The notes: generated by a model not told the origin, from the sequence alone. A DNA stretch of 64,000 nt from Palsa-504 sp963835775 (GCA_963835775.1 CAWIHB010000002.1:186001-250000), one strand, 5' to 3'. Positions 24,047-33,636 are shown, counted from the stretch's first letter. A program made the numbers and translations.

Positions 24047-25552
24047 ATGAGAGCAACGGTGAGGATGCCACGGCAGTCAAGGAACCGGCCGGGCACGACC
24101 GCGACGATGACTGCTACCTGCGGCCGGGCTGAACAAGTACAGAATCGGCCCCGAGTGTTTGCCTGGGTTGCCGCGCTGGTCGTGCTCGTGGCGATGGCTG
24201 TGCTGACGTCGGGATGCGGGGGGCCCAGCACGGCCAGCACGGCCGGCACGCCCCGGGGCCGTCTGCTGTCGGTTGCTGATCTGCCAGCCGGCTGGTCGGC
24301 GGTGCCCGCGAGCCTGGAGGGCGCCCAGGCGAGTGTGCCGTGCCTGTTGGGCTTGCCGGCCAACCCGAAGGGCTATACGTACGCACGGGCGGCCTTTCTG
24401 GAGGGCACCTCGCTCCCGGGTGTGAGCGAGGTCCTGGCCACGGGCCCGCAGGCTCAGCAGATGTGGCAAAGCCTCGGCCGGGCGATGGCACGCTGCCGGA
24501 CGACCACCTTCACCACTGCGGGTGAGAGGATCACGGCCACCATCCGGCCGCTGCCGTTCCCGCGGGTCGCCGGCACGTCCTCTGCTTACGTGTGGGCCTT
24601 CACGACCGAGGGGGTCCGGATCGGCGTCGATTTTGTCCTGTTCCAGGCCGGGGGTTACGCGGGTTATCTCACCTACGCCGACCTGGGACCGCCCGCGGTG
24701 GCGACGGTGCAGGCGTTCGCCGCCGCTGCGGTGGCGAAGGCGGAGACCGGATCGACCGCCCGCGTCACCTCGGTCTCGATCGTGTCCGCGCCGGTGCGGA
24801 CCGCGGCCACACAGCTGGGCGCCGTCGCCTACCGCACCACCGGGAACGGCCCGCCCCTGGTCTTGATCACCGGGTACAGCGGAACCATGCAAAACTGGGA
24901 CCCGCGCTTCGTCGACGCCCTGGCCCAGCACTACCGGGTCGTGATCTTCGACAACGCCGGCATCGGCCCGACGGCTGCTCTGCCCGCGCCACTCAGCATC
25001 GACGCGATGGCGAACCAGACCAGCGCGCTCATCAGCACCCTCGGCCTGGGCAGGCCGGACGTCCTGGGCTGGTCGATGGGCAGCCTGATCGCCCAGGCCC
25101 TCGCGGTGCTCCACCCAGACCAGGTGCGCGCCCTGGTGCTGTGCGCCAGCTGGCCCGGCAACGGACAGGGGATACGGCCCTCCACCCAGGCGCTCAACAG
25201 CGGCGAACTCTTCCCCGCCAACCAGGCCGCCGCGGAGAACACCTACCACGTGGCGATCGCGGCGTATCCCACCGTCCCTGCCGCCCCGGCGGCCACCCTG
25301 ACCGGCCAGCTAGACGCAATCGACCAGTGGTGGGCCGGGCGCGACCCGGCCGGCACGCAGGCCGCCAAGATCGCCGTCCCCACGCTCATCGCCGACGGCA
25401 CGGAGGACCAGCTCGTCCCGCTCGCCAACAGCCACATCCTCGCCAGCCTGATCCCCGGCGCCAGACTCACGCTCTACCCCGACGCCGGCCACGCCTTCTT
25501 GTTCCAGGACCAGACAGCCTTCGTTCCCCTGATCGAGTCCTTCCTCGGCTGA
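24047..25552 (+). CDS. Exported alpha/beta hydrolase lipoprotein
   Basis: A 501-residue protein with AGGAGG before the ATG. The N-terminus has a long basic region, a hydrophobic helix (VFAWVAALVVLVAMAVLTSG) and a lipobox ending at Cys in LTSGCGG, so it should be a membrane-anchored lipoprotein. Residues 75-245 form an extracytoplasmic domain I cannot name, with PAGWSAVP and paired Cys. The rest is an alpha/beta hydrolase: LVLITGYSGTMQNWDPRF, nucleophile Ser in VLGWSMGSLIAQALA, Asp in IADGTEDQLVP, His in YPDAGHAFLFQD. The fusion suggests a cell-surface esterase or peptidase. Confidence 0.85.
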   Translation: MRATVRMPRQSRNRPGTTATMTATCGRAEQVQNRPRVFAWVAALVVLVAMAVLTSGCGGPSTASTAGTPRGRLLSVADLPAGWSAVPASLEGAQASVPCLLGLPANPKGYTYARAAFLEGTSLPGVSEVLATGPQAQQMWQSLGRAMARCRTTTFTTAGERITATIRPLPFPRVAGTSSAYVWAFTTEGVRIGVDFVLFQAGGYAGYLTYADLGPPAVATVQAFAAAAVAKAETGSTARVTSVSIVSAPVRTAATQLGAVAYRTTGNGPPLVLITGYSGTMQNWDPRFVDALAQHYRVVIFDNAGIGPTAALPAPLSIDAMANQTSALISTLGLGRPDVLGWSMGSLIAQALAVLHPDQVRALVLCASWPGNGQGIRPSTQALNSGELFPANQAAAENTYHVAIAAYPTVPAAPAATLTGQLDAIDQWWAGRDPAGTQAAKIAVPTLIADGTEDQLVPLANSHILASLIPGARLTLYPDAGHAFLFQDQTAFVPLIESFLG

Positions 25553-25649
25553 CAACCCGCGCCACCTCGGCCATGCGCGATTTATCCAGGCCATGTGATG
25601 GTTGATATAGTTAGCATGTGCTTGCTATATAAATCACAGGAGAAGCCAG

Positions 25650-26645
25650 GTGAGCCGGACCAGGTACGCCCGCAGCGCCGAACTGAACACCAAGCCGAAC
25701 ACCGAGCCAGACGCTGAGCTGAGCACCGAGCCGAACACCGGACCGCGCATCGCCTACGAGCTGCGCGGCGCCCTGCGCCGGTGGCGGCCCTGGCTGGTCC
25801 TGATCCAGGGCATGGGCTTCGACCGCCGAGGCTGGCAGCCCGTGCTGCCGAACCTCCAGCGTCACTTCCGCCTCGTCCTCATCGACAACCGCGGGTTCGG
25901 GCACAGCGACCGCGGGGCCGGCCGGTTCGGCGTGGCCGACATGGCCGGTGACGTCCTGGCCGTGCTCGACGATGCCGGTATTAACCGGGCCCACGTGCTG
26001 GGGGCGAGCCTGGGCGGCCTGGTGGCCCAGGAACTGGCCGTCACCCATCCGGAGCGGGTCGACGCCCTGGTCCTGGCCTGCACCACGCCGGGCTGGCCGT
26101 TCGCCTATCCCATGCCCATGGCCACGGTGCGGAAGCTCATCGCGGCCGCCGGCCTGAGCGCCGAGGAGAAACGGCGCCGCCTCACCGAGAACGCCCTGTC
26201 CCCGCGGACCGTCCAGGACCAGCCCGAACTCGTCGGCCGTCTGCTGCAACTCCAGCAAGGCGGCCAGCCGGCCCCGGGGGACCCGCCGGACCGCAGCGCG
26301 CTCGAGGCCCAGGCGGTCGCGGGCGCCCGCTATGCCCCGCGGCAGCGGCAGACCCGTATCCGGGCCCGCACGCTGGTCCTGCAGGGCGACGCCGATACCG
26401 TCGTCCACCCGCGCAACGGGCGGCTGCTGGCCGACCGGATCCCGGGCGCCCGGCTGGTGACCTTCCCCGGCCTCGGCCACCTGCTGTGGTGGGAGGATCC
26501 GGACCGCTTCGCCGCCGCGGTCACAGCGTTCCTCAGGGCAGCAAGCGCCCCGATCCGCCCCAGTTACCCGCCAGGTGGTAGCTCACCAAGGCCAGCACCA
26601 GCCCAGCGGCCAGCGAGCCGGCCAGCAGCAGCCAGCGGGTCATGA
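25650..26645 (+). CDS. Alpha/beta hydrolase, aclacinomycin-methylesterase type
   Basis: 331 residues with AGGAGA before the GTG. A repetitive N-terminal segment (PNTEPDAELSTEPNTGP) precedes the fold: WLVLIQGMGFDRRGWQPVLP, IDNRGFGHSDRG, Ser in VLGASLGGLVAQELAVTHPE, Asp in LVLQGDADTVVHPRNG, and His in PGLGHLLWWEDPDRF. The family includes esterases and thioesterases of secondary metabolism. The last 35 residues are low-complexity Pro/Ala/Ser and overlap the 3' end of the opposite gene by 113 bp, so the original stop was probably lost. The upstream region is AT-rich, with tagca/tgcta repeats. Confidence 0.85.
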   Translation: MSRTRYARSAELNTKPNTEPDAELSTEPNTGPRIAYELRGALRRWRPWLVLIQGMGFDRRGWQPVLPNLQRHFRLVLIDNRGFGHSDRGAGRFGVADMAGDVLAVLDDAGINRAHVLGASLGGLVAQELAVTHPERVDALVLACTTPGWPFAYPMPMATVRKLIAAAGLSAEEKRRRLTENALSPRTVQDQPELVGRLLQLQQGGQPAPGDPPDRSALEAQAVAGARYAPRQRQTRIRARTLVLQGDADTVVHPRNGRLLADRIPGARLVTFPGLGHLLWWEDPDRFAAAVTAFLRAASAPIRPSYPPGGSSPRPAPAQRPASRPAAASGS

Positions 26646-27216
26646 GGCTGGCCGCCAGCATGGCCCGGGCCCGCTCCGCCGGACGGCGGGCCAGCAGCCG
26701 GGGCAGCCGCGGGACATAGGAGGCCAGGTGGATGAGGATGACCGCCAGCCAGACCAGGAACGCCTCGCGGTGCAGCTGGTGCCACTGGTACCCCTGCCCC
26801 GGACTCTGGAAGGCCAGGACCACACCGGTGCCGAGCACGGCCACGGTGGTCAGGATGACGAACGGCCCGAGTATCCGCTGCAGCGGAGCCGGCGGCCCCC
26901 TCCGCACGTACGGCTGGGAACCGGTGTAGTACCTGGTGAAGCGCCACAGCGTGGAGCCAATCTTGAGGCTGACCGGGCCGAGCAGCAGGAACCCGAGGAA
27001 GACATGCAGGGTCAGCAGGTTGCCCAGGTCCAGCAGGGTCAGGCACTCGACCAGGAACAGCACCAGCAGCACCGTCCCGGTCATAGCGGTCAGCCGTTCG
27101 TTCCCCCGCGGGCCGCCGCCCCGGCGGCCGAGAATAGGGCCGCCGGGGTCCCGGTGACCAGGCGCCGGGCTGCCTTCGATTCGGGGGCTTGGCGACAGGC
27201 CGCCCGGTTCTCGCAT
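26533..27216 (-). CDS. Cytochrome b561-like membrane protein
   Basis: About 227 residues if started at ATG 27216. The longer frame above it lacks protein-like sequence. A Pro/Gly-rich cytoplasmic leader is followed by about five membrane helices: TVLLVLFLVECLTLLDLGNL, LTLHVFLGFLLLGPVSLKIG, ILGPFVILTTVAVLGTGVVL, FLVWLAVILIHLASYVP, and LLLAGSLAAGLVLALVSYHL. His residues recur within the helices (TLHVFLG, LHREAF, LIHLAS), which fits haem b binding as in b561-type electron carriers. Partner proteins are not encoded nearby. Confidence 0.7.
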   Translation of the reverse strand: MREPGGLSPSPRIEGSPAPGHRDPGGPILGRRGGGPRGNERLTAMTGTVLLVLFLVECLTLLDLGNLLTLHVFLGFLLLGPVSLKIGSTLWRFTRYYTGSQPYVRRGPPAPLQRILGPFVILTTVAVLGTGVVLAFQSPGQGYQWHQLHREAFLVWLAVILIHLASYVPRLPRLLARRPAERARAMLAASLMTRWLLLAGSLAAGLVLALVSYHLAGNWGGSGRLLP

Positions 27217-27304
27217 CGTCACGGCGTTATCGTAGGCACCGGCCGTCCCGCGCCAACATGGTGATGACCACCGTCTTCGGGGTAGACCTAAGTACACCCA
27301 ACGC

Positions 27305-27535
27305 ATGGATTCGGAGTCGGTAATGGGATTCTTTTCCTGGCTGAGCTCCTGCGGGTCCAGATACGAGGACGAGATCGCGGAGGAGCAGGATCGGCCCAGC
27401 CTGGTCCACAGAAGCTTCGAGACGCCCAAACTCGAGGAGATCCAGCGGGCCGCCGCCGAGGACGTGGCCCGGGTCCAGCAGGACGACAAGTACTTCGGCA
27501 AGGACTCCCCGGGCAACAACCCGGATGCACTCTAA
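27305..27535 (+). CDS. Small acidic hypothetical protein
   Basis: Up to 76 residues, or 70 from an internal ATG giving MGFFSWLSSCGSRYEDEIAE. The remainder reads LVHRSFETPKLEEIQRAAAE and DDKYFGKDSPGNNPDAL, hydrophilic and mostly helical. No domain is recognised. The composition and the short divergent promoter it shares with the membrane protein at 26533-27216 support a real gene. Confidence 0.6.
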   Translation: MDSESVMGFFSWLSSCGSRYEDEIAEEQDRPSLVHRSFETPKLEEIQRAAAEDVARVQQDDKYFGKDSPGNNPDAL

Positions 27536-27538
27536 ACG

Positions 27539-29440
27539 CTAAGCCTGGCCCTCCGGGTGCTGACTGGGCGGAACGTCCAGAGCTGGATTACGGTCGAAAA
27601 AGCCGAACGGCTTCAGCCAGAACGACACGGCATCGACCGGCATCACCGGCCAGTCTTCCGGCCGGGTGATGTGATGGATGCCGAACACGTACCACAGCAC
27701 CACGTCGGTGTTCTCGATGGACCGGTTGGCCGCCGTCCAGGCCGGCAGCCCCTCGTCGGTCAGGCTCAGGTTCGGGAAGTCGCCGCACGGCCAGCGCTCG
27801 TCGGCCCGGTACGGCGTGACCCACAGCGTGTGCCCGATCACCTCGGCCCGCCTGAAGGCGGGCGTGGCCGCATCAAGCAGCGCCGGGAACGCCCCGGACG
27901 GCACCAGCTTGTACCCGACCGGGGTGCCCAGGCCGTTCCGCACGCCGGGGTTGACCACCTTCCAGCCGCGCTGGGTGGCCCAGTCGTAGTCCTGCTTGCC
28001 CTCCGCCTCGGTGCGCAGCGGCGTCTCCACGATCTCCAGGCCCAGGCCGTAGGGGTCGTCACCGGTGACCCGTGACTCCACCGCGTGCACCGTGTTGTCC
28101 GGCCCGTCCACGTCCAGGTCGAGCCGCGCCACGATGAAGTGCTGGTGGAACGGCGCGTAAGTCCCCTGGTCGACCAGCGTCCCGGTCCTCGGCTCGCCGC
28201 CGTCCCGCGGAACGTGCGAGGTGACCACGATCCCGGTCGCCCGGACCTCGCACTCGATGTTCCCGTCCTGGTAGAACCGCCAGTACACCAGGTACTCGTA
28301 GTTGGCCACGGTCACGTGGAAGGAAATCACCAGCCGCCGCTGGCGCCGCACCTCCGCGCCGGTCCGCTCGTCGACGTGCTTCCACAGCACGCCGCTGTCC
28401 TCCTCGTGGATGCAGATCGCGTTGCGGATTTCCCGCGGCTCGCCCGCCGAGTCGTGCACCACCGCGTCCAGGTAGCTGATCACGCCCAGGCAGTCGCAGC
28501 CCAGCTCCAGCGAGGTGGTCATGAAACCCAGGCCCCACTCGCCGATGTCGAACGCGGTCCGCCGGTAGTGGTCGGGGGTGGCGTCCCGGTACGGCACGAA
28601 CATCTCCGCGAACGACATCCGGTGCGCCACAGGCCGCAGCCGTCCGCCGTCGCTGAACCGCACCTGGTGCAGCACCAGGCCCTCGCGGTAGTTGAACCCC
28701 AGCCGCAGCTGCCAGTTCTGCCAGGACAGCAGCCGGCCGTCCAGGGTGAAGCCTGCCCCCTCCGGCTGGCTGACCTCCAGCGGCTTGACCTCCCGCAGCG
28801 GCCGCCCGAGCAGCGCGGGCCGGTACTCGGCGGTCACCTCGGGCTGCTCGCCCGGACCGTTATAGAGCTCGGCATCTTCCATTTCCAGCAGCGTCATCCG
28901 GTTCAGGTCCACCACCGGGTGCAGCCCGGTCACGTGGTGCGCGTACGGGTTGCCGTCCGGGCTGTCCCGGTACCACACGTCCGACCAGCCGATCCGCAGC
29001 CCCCGGTAGCGTTCCGGCACCAGCGCGGCGCCGTAGGCCCACATGTCGGTCAGCACCAGCGACATGTCGGTGATCCCGCGCCTGGCCAGCGCCTCGGCCA
29101 TCGCCGGATGAGCCCGCAGCAGCTGGTCGCACTCGTGCCACTCGTCCACGGTCATGTTCGGCTGCTGGCCGGGCAGGTCCGCCCAGGCCGTCACCGCGTC
29201 GCCGGCCAGCGACACCACCGCCCGCCAGGCCCGCCCGTCCGCGCGGTCCCAGCACACCACGACCGCCTCCCGGGCCACCGCCGCACCCGCCGCCAGCACG
29301 TCCTTGGCCGGCTCCACCAGGTCGATCGACGCGAACCGCCAGCCGGCGCCGACCCCCCGGTCCCGGCGCAGGATCGCGGCCGCCTGCCGGATTTCCCCGG
29401 CGCTCAGCGGGTCGAGCGGATGTGCCGGTGAGCTTGTCAC
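27539..29440 (-). CDS. Copper-containing primary amine oxidase
   Basis: A 633-residue secreted-type family member without a visible signal peptide. The topaquinone precursor is Tyr in VTVANYEYLVYW. Copper ligands fit HQHF and a later His in EVIGHTLWVTPY, and the catalytic base is Asp in VISYLDAVVHDS. N2/N3-like domains are present (VEPAKDVLAAG, DGNPYAHHVTGLHPVVDLNR). It oxidises primary amines to aldehydes with release of NH3 and H2O2. The start is GTG 29440 with GGAGGG upstream; the open frame beyond it is antisense to the next gene. It is divergent from an aromatic amino-acid decarboxylase, which could supply its substrate. Confidence 0.93.
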   Translation of the reverse strand: MTSSPAHPLDPLSAGEIRQAAAILRRDRGVGAGWRFASIDLVEPAKDVLAAGAAVAREAVVVCWDRADGRAWRAVVSLAGDAVTAWADLPGQQPNMTVDEWHECDQLLRAHPAMAEALARRGITDMSLVLTDMWAYGAALVPERYRGLRIGWSDVWYRDSPDGNPYAHHVTGLHPVVDLNRMTLLEMEDAELYNGPGEQPEVTAEYRPALLGRPLREVKPLEVSQPEGAGFTLDGRLLSWQNWQLRLGFNYREGLVLHQVRFSDGGRLRPVAHRMSFAEMFVPYRDATPDHYRRTAFDIGEWGLGFMTTSLELGCDCLGVISYLDAVVHDSAGEPREIRNAICIHEEDSGVLWKHVDERTGAEVRRQRRLVISFHVTVANYEYLVYWRFYQDGNIECEVRATGIVVTSHVPRDGGEPRTGTLVDQGTYAPFHQHFIVARLDLDVDGPDNTVHAVESRVTGDDPYGLGLEIVETPLRTEAEGKQDYDWATQRGWKVVNPGVRNGLGTPVGYKLVPSGAFPALLDAATPAFRRAEVIGHTLWVTPYRADERWPCGDFPNLSLTDEGLPAWTAANRSIENTDVVLWYVFGIHHITRPEDWPVMPVDAVSFWLKPFGFFDRNPALDVPPSQHPEGQA

Positions 29441-29626
29441 GATGGTCCCTCCATTACCACGGGCAAGCCCCATCCTGACGGATGACCGCAGGCGGCGCCA
29501 CATCCGCCCGCTCCGGCTCAGATATTTGTTTCTGCCGAACGGACCTCGGTAGCAGCCCGCGCCCAGCTCACCTGGTCCGGTGGACGGCTCTTGCGATCCG
29601 GCCTGCTGAGCCTCTACGGTGCGCCC

Positions 29627-30991
29627 ATGCACAGTGTGGACGCGACGACGGAGTCGATGATCAGGTCGGTGCTCGCCTACGCGGAGAACCGGCTGCGGCT
29701 GAGCCCGGTGCCCCTGGACCAGGGCTCCCGGGACCCGGCCGAGCTGGACGCGGCGCTGAAGGGCCTGCTCGGCGCGCAGCCGCACAATCCCGATCAGGTG
29801 CTCGGCGTGTACGCGTCGGTGGTGGCGCCCGCGGTGATCTCCGCGGACAGCCCGCGCTTCCTCGGCTTCATCCCGGCCGCGCCGACCAAGGCCTCGCTGC
29901 TGTTCGACATGCTCGTCTCGTGCGCGTCGATCCAGGGCATCTCCTGGCTTGAGGCAGCCGGGGCGATCCACGCGGAGAACCAGGTGCTGCGGCTGATCGC
30001 GGACCGGGCCGGGATGCCGCCCAGCGCGGGCGGCTGCTTCGTCTCCGGCGGTTCGGCCGGGAACCTGTCCGCCGTGGTCGTGGCCAGGGAGGTGGCCAAG
30101 CGCAAGGCCGGCCCCGCGGCTTCGGCCTGCCGGCGGTGGCGGGTGGCGGTCAGCGAGGACGCGCATTCCTCGATCACCAACACGCTGCGGATCTGCGAGA
30201 TGGACCCGCTGGTGGTGCGGGCCGACGACCACCGGCTGACCGGCGCGGGGCTGCGGGCCGCGATCGAGGCCGACGGCGATCCGGCCTCGCTGGCCGCGGT
30301 GGTGGCCACGTCGGGCACCACCAACGCGGGCATCATCGACGACCTGGCCGGCGCGGCCGCCGTGGCCGGCGAGCACCACCTGTGGTTCCACGTGGACGGC
30401 GCCTACGGCGGAGCGGGCCTGTTCGCGCCGAGCGTGCGGCCCAAATACGACGGCATCGAGCACGCCGACTCGTTCATCGTGGACCCGCACAAGTGGCTGT
30501 TCGCCCCGTTCGACTGCGCGGCGCTGCTGTACCGCGAGCCGTCGATAGCCCGGTCGGTGCACACGCAGGACGCCTCGTACCTCGACGTCATCCACGACAC
30601 GCCGGGGGAGTGGAACCCCACCGACTACGCCTACCACCTGACCAGGCGGGCCCGCGGCCTGCCGCTGTGGTTCTCGCTGTCGGTCTACGGGACCGACGCC
30701 TACAGCGAGGCCATCGAGGCCGCGATCGGGCTGGCCCGCCGGACCGCCGACGAGATCCGCCGCCGGGACCACCTGGAGCTGATCCGGGAGCCCGAGCTCG
30801 GCGTGGTGCTGTTCCGCCGCCGCGGCTGGGACTCCGCCCGGTACAACCGGTGGGCGGCCCAGCTGCTGACCGACCAGATTGCCTTCATCCCGCCGTCCGC
30901 CTGGGAAGGCGAGACGGTGGCCAGATTCGCTTTCCTGCACCCGGACACGTCAATGGACCTGGTGGCCCAGATTCTCGACCGGATGAACTGA
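29627..30991 (+). CDS. PLP-dependent group II (aromatic) amino-acid decarboxylase
   Basis: A 454-residue fold-type I enzyme. PLP Lys lies in FIVDPHKWLFAPFDCAALL, Asp in LWFHVDGAYGGAGLF, and the phosphate-binding region is CFVSGGSAGNLSAVVVA. The substrate-loop part is SRDPAELDAALK and SADSPRFLGFIPAAP. Group II members decarboxylate Tyr, Trp, Phe/DOPA or glutamate; the sequence fits the aromatic branch better. Start chosen at ATG 29627. The divergent partner is an amine oxidase, so the pair could turn an amino acid into the aldehyde one carbon shorter, feeding aryl-acetates. This pathway is inferred. Confidence 0.9.
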   Translation: MHSVDATTESMIRSVLAYAENRLRLSPVPLDQGSRDPAELDAALKGLLGAQPHNPDQVLGVYASVVAPAVISADSPRFLGFIPAAPTKASLLFDMLVSCASIQGISWLEAAGAIHAENQVLRLIADRAGMPPSAGGCFVSGGSAGNLSAVVVAREVAKRKAGPAASACRRWRVAVSEDAHSSITNTLRICEMDPLVVRADDHRLTGAGLRAAIEADGDPASLAAVVATSGTTNAGIIDDLAGAAAVAGEHHLWFHVDGAYGGAGLFAPSVRPKYDGIEHADSFIVDPHKWLFAPFDCAALLYREPSIARSVHTQDASYLDVIHDTPGEWNPTDYAYHLTRRARGLPLWFSLSVYGTDAYSEAIEAAIGLARRTADEIRRRDHLELIREPELGVVLFRRRGWDSARYNRWAAQLLTDQIAFIPPSAWEGETVARFAFLHPDTSMDLVAQILDRMN

Positions 30992-31290
30992 AATACTATT
31001 TCTTCAAGCCGTTTCTTCAAGCCGTCCGCCTATTCCAGCCTCGAATTCGGGGCCGTGCGGGTCGAGGCCGCCCTCCGGGCCGATTTCACGCCCCGCCCGC
31101 GGAACTGCTCCGTCGTGTCCTGGACGGCCTGCGGAGAAACAGCTAGAGCTTCGACCGGCACCGTGGACGGCCGCTTCGATCGTCCGTCTGCTGCTGAGTA
31201 TTTCGGCCGTAGGGCTGCTGACCTTCGGCCCGCACGGGTAGGGACCTGTGCCCGCTGCGAAGCCCGGTGCCCGACAGGTGGAGTGGTGCC
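30992..31290. other. Gap with a short direct repeat
   Basis: About 300 bp with no convincing gene. tttcttcaagccg occurs twice in tandem near 31001-31025 just after the decarboxylase stop. I see no strong hairpin terminator. Confidence 0.5.
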
Positions 31291-31809
31291 GTGACGGACC
31301 ACACTGTCGTCGGCGACCGCGTTGAGCTCAATATCGGCTTCCATGCCGCCCGGACCCGGCTGAGGACCCTGGCTAAGGGCGGGATGTTGCCGCGGGCCTC
31401 CGAGGTGGCCTACGGCGAGGGCATCACCGCCCTGGCGGAGCTAGCTGGCCCGGCTGCTGGCCCGAGCCGGCTGGCGGACGTCTGCCTGGAGGACCTGACG
31501 GAAACAGATGACTGCGTGCATATCGCGGTCCAATGGGAGGCCATCGCCGTTGACGGCAAGCTTTTCACGGCCCTGCTGGCCGACCTGAGGCTGGTTCCGG
31601 CCGGGGACCAGATCACGGCGCTGTCTTTGACGGGGGCATACTGGCCGCCGCCTGGGCGAGCTGGCGCCGGGCTGAGCCAGGCGACCGTGCGCTGCTCCGC
31701 CACGGCGGTAATCGGCAGCTTCCTGGACTCGGTGGCCTGCGAGATCGTCCATCCCGCGGGCAGGGCAGGGCCCGGACCTGGCTCCGGCGTCCCTTCGTGC
31801 CCCGGCTGA
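31291..31809 (+). CDS. Hypothetical protein, SRPBCC/START-like
   Basis: A 172-residue protein starting at GTG 31291. VTDHTVVGDRVELNIGFHAA is followed by TRLRTLAKGGMLPRASEVAY, helix SRLADVCLEDLTETDDCVHI, AVQWEAIAVDGKLFTALLAD, DQITALSLTGAYWPPPGRAG, and FLDSVACEIVHPAG. The strand-helix pattern, with a beta strand on each side of a variable loop, resembles the SRPBCC/START fold of small-molecule binding or stress proteins. No catalytic motif is visible. It ends 3 bp from the opposite-strand PH-domain gene. Confidence 0.6.
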   Translation: MTDHTVVGDRVELNIGFHAARTRLRTLAKGGMLPRASEVAYGEGITALAELAGPAAGPSRLADVCLEDLTETDDCVHIAVQWEAIAVDGKLFTALLADLRLVPAGDQITALSLTGAYWPPPGRAGAGLSQATVRCSATAVIGSFLDSVACEIVHPAGRAGPGPGSGVPSCPG

Positions 31810-31811
31810 CT

Positions 31812-32339
31812 CTAGTCGAGGCTTTCTTCCTGCTCCTTGAAGATCAGCCCGCACACCTCGAGGTACAGCTGCTCGGGGTAGGGGAGGAGATCGATGTCGC
31901 GCAGCGCCTGATCCTGTCCCGCTGATTCGACGATGAATTGGCCATAGCCGAGCAACTGGCCCATCGGGGACCGCTGGAAGCTCATGTCCGTCACCTTCGC
32001 GAGCGGCATCATGTTTACCTTGCGGGTGGCAAAACCCTGAGTCAGCAGCAGCCGCTGAGACGTGATGACGAAGTAATTCTCATGCCAATCGAAGACCTTC
32101 CACAACAGGCGCAGCAGCAGGAGCGCCCACAAGATCCAGATCACGAGGATGACCGTGTTGTTGCCGTGCGCGACCGAGTTGCTCAGCCAGCCGGCGACGG
32201 CAAGCCCGGCCAGGACCTCGAAAATCGGCCTGATCAGCACGGCGGGATGCTGATGAACGCTGACCACCTGGCGCTCGTGCGGCAGAAGATACTTGTTGAC
32301 CTTGTCCGGAACCAGATCAGTGTTTGGAGTCAGCCTCAT
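31812..32339 (-). CDS. Bacterial PH-domain (bPH2/DUF304) membrane protein
   Basis: 175 residues from ATG 32339; the frame is open to GTG 32459 and beyond, so the start is uncertain. It has a short cytoplasmic N-terminus (DKVNKYLLPHERQVVSVHQH), two membrane helices (IRPIFEVLAGLAVAGWLSNS and VILVIWILWALLLLRLLWKV), then the PH-like region with FVITSQRLLLTQGF and KVTDMSFQRSPMGQLLGYG. Such proteins bind lipid or sense the cell envelope, but their role is not established. A truncated IS701 gene begins about 240 bp upstream. Confidence 0.85.
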   Translation of the reverse strand: MRLTPNTDLVPDKVNKYLLPHERQVVSVHQHPAVLIRPIFEVLAGLAVAGWLSNSVAHGNNTVILVIWILWALLLLRLLWKVFDWHENYFVITSQRLLLTQGFATRKVNMMPLAKVTDMSFQRSPMGQLLGYGQFIVESAGQDQALRDIDLLPYPEQLYLEVCGLIFKEQEESLD

Positions 32340-32559
32340 TCCAGCACCGTGCCTTAAAAGTGAAGCAAAGAAATTCGAAATCCGGTGGGCTGCCGCCGTC
32401 AGGAAGGTTCCGATATTACGTAAGACGTAGGCAGGCGTAGGGGGTTCGCTATCATCCACCAGACTAGCCTCGATCTTTCGTGCGCCCTGACGTGGTGGCC
32501 TGAGGCACGGCCGTTGGCTCATTTTCATTGCCCGCCGTTCCTGGCTGCCCGGCTGTCGC

Positions 32560-33636
32560 TCCGGGATCACCGGGCAGGTGGAAAACTGCCAGACCGTCGT
32601 GTTCGCCGCCTACGTGACCGCTCGTGCCCACGCCCTGTTCGATTTCCGGCTCTATCTGCCGAAGGCCTGGTGCCACGACGGTAAGCGGCGAGAGCGGGCG
32701 CACATCCCGGACGAGACCGAGTTCACCACCAAGCCCGCGCAGGGCACCGCGATGATCACCGCCGCCGCGGATGCGGGCGTCCCGTTCGCCTGGGCGGCCG
32801 CCGACGAAGTGTATGGCCGCAGCTCCAAGCTGCGCGAAGCATGCGAGAAGGCCGGGAAGGGGTACGTGCTCGCGGTCCCGGTCAACTTCACCGTCACGCT
32901 CCCGTCCGGGCGGAAGACGACGGTGGCCGCGGTGGCCCGGCTGGTCCCCGCGGCCGCGTGGGAGACCCGCTCGTGCGGACCCGGCTGCAAGGGCCACCGC
33001 GACTACGCCTGGGCCTGGGCCGCCACCGCCTCACCCCGGCACTGGGTGCTGATCCGCCGCAGCATGAGCGACCCCGCTGACCTGGCGTTCTATTACTGCC
33101 ACGCGCCGGCAGGCAGGCCGGCGTCGCTGCCCGCGCTGATCAAGGTCGCCGGGAAGCGATGGCCCGTAGAAGAATGCCTGCAGCAGGGAAAGGGGCAGGC
33201 CGGCCTGGACCAGCACCAGGTCCGGACCTGGCACTCCTTCCACCGGCACACCGTGCTGTCCATGTGCGCCCAGGCACTGCTGGCCGTCGCCGCCGCCCGC
33301 CCGGCCCCACCTGGCGAAGCTCCTGCTGCCGCCAGCCTCGCCGCCCAGCCCGCTGCCTGGCGCGACACCGGGAAGCTGCCCGCCCGCGCGAACGACCAGC
33401 CACCCGGAGACGACCCCGGCCTGGTCAAGGTCAGCGTCCCCGAGGCCCGCCGGCTCCTCCGCCTGGCCACCGCGCCCATGACCCATGCTGCCCGCGACCT
33501 CGGCTACGCCTGGTCACGATGGCGGCGCCGCCACCAGGCCCGCGCCCGATGGCACCACTACCACACCCGGGTGGGCGGGAGTTCCAGGGCCTGGCGGTTT
33601 CTGCTTCCTTGCCGTCAGGTTGGTTCCGGCCGGTAG
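32560..33636 (+). pseudogene. IS701-family transposase, N-terminus missing
   Basis: The gene starts mid-protein at GITGQVENCQTVVFAAYVTA, which in IS701 enzymes follows about 120 residues of N-terminal DNA-binding and core sequence. The remaining core has RLYLPKAWCHDGKR, PFAWAAADEVYGRSSKLREA with a likely catalytic Asp, and KRWPVEECLQQGKGQAGLDQ with the likely catalytic Glu. The 3' part ends RRRHQARARWHHYHTR and more. The upstream flank is the extended leader of the PH-domain gene, so the break is at about 32560. No terminal repeat or duplication was identified. Confidence 0.85.

Noticed and set aside
27539..30940. A minus-strand open frame of 1,133 codons
   Set aside because: Only the part from GTG 29440 matches amine oxidase. 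The rest is antisense to the decarboxylase gene and lacks protein-like sequence; GGAGGG sits before 29440.
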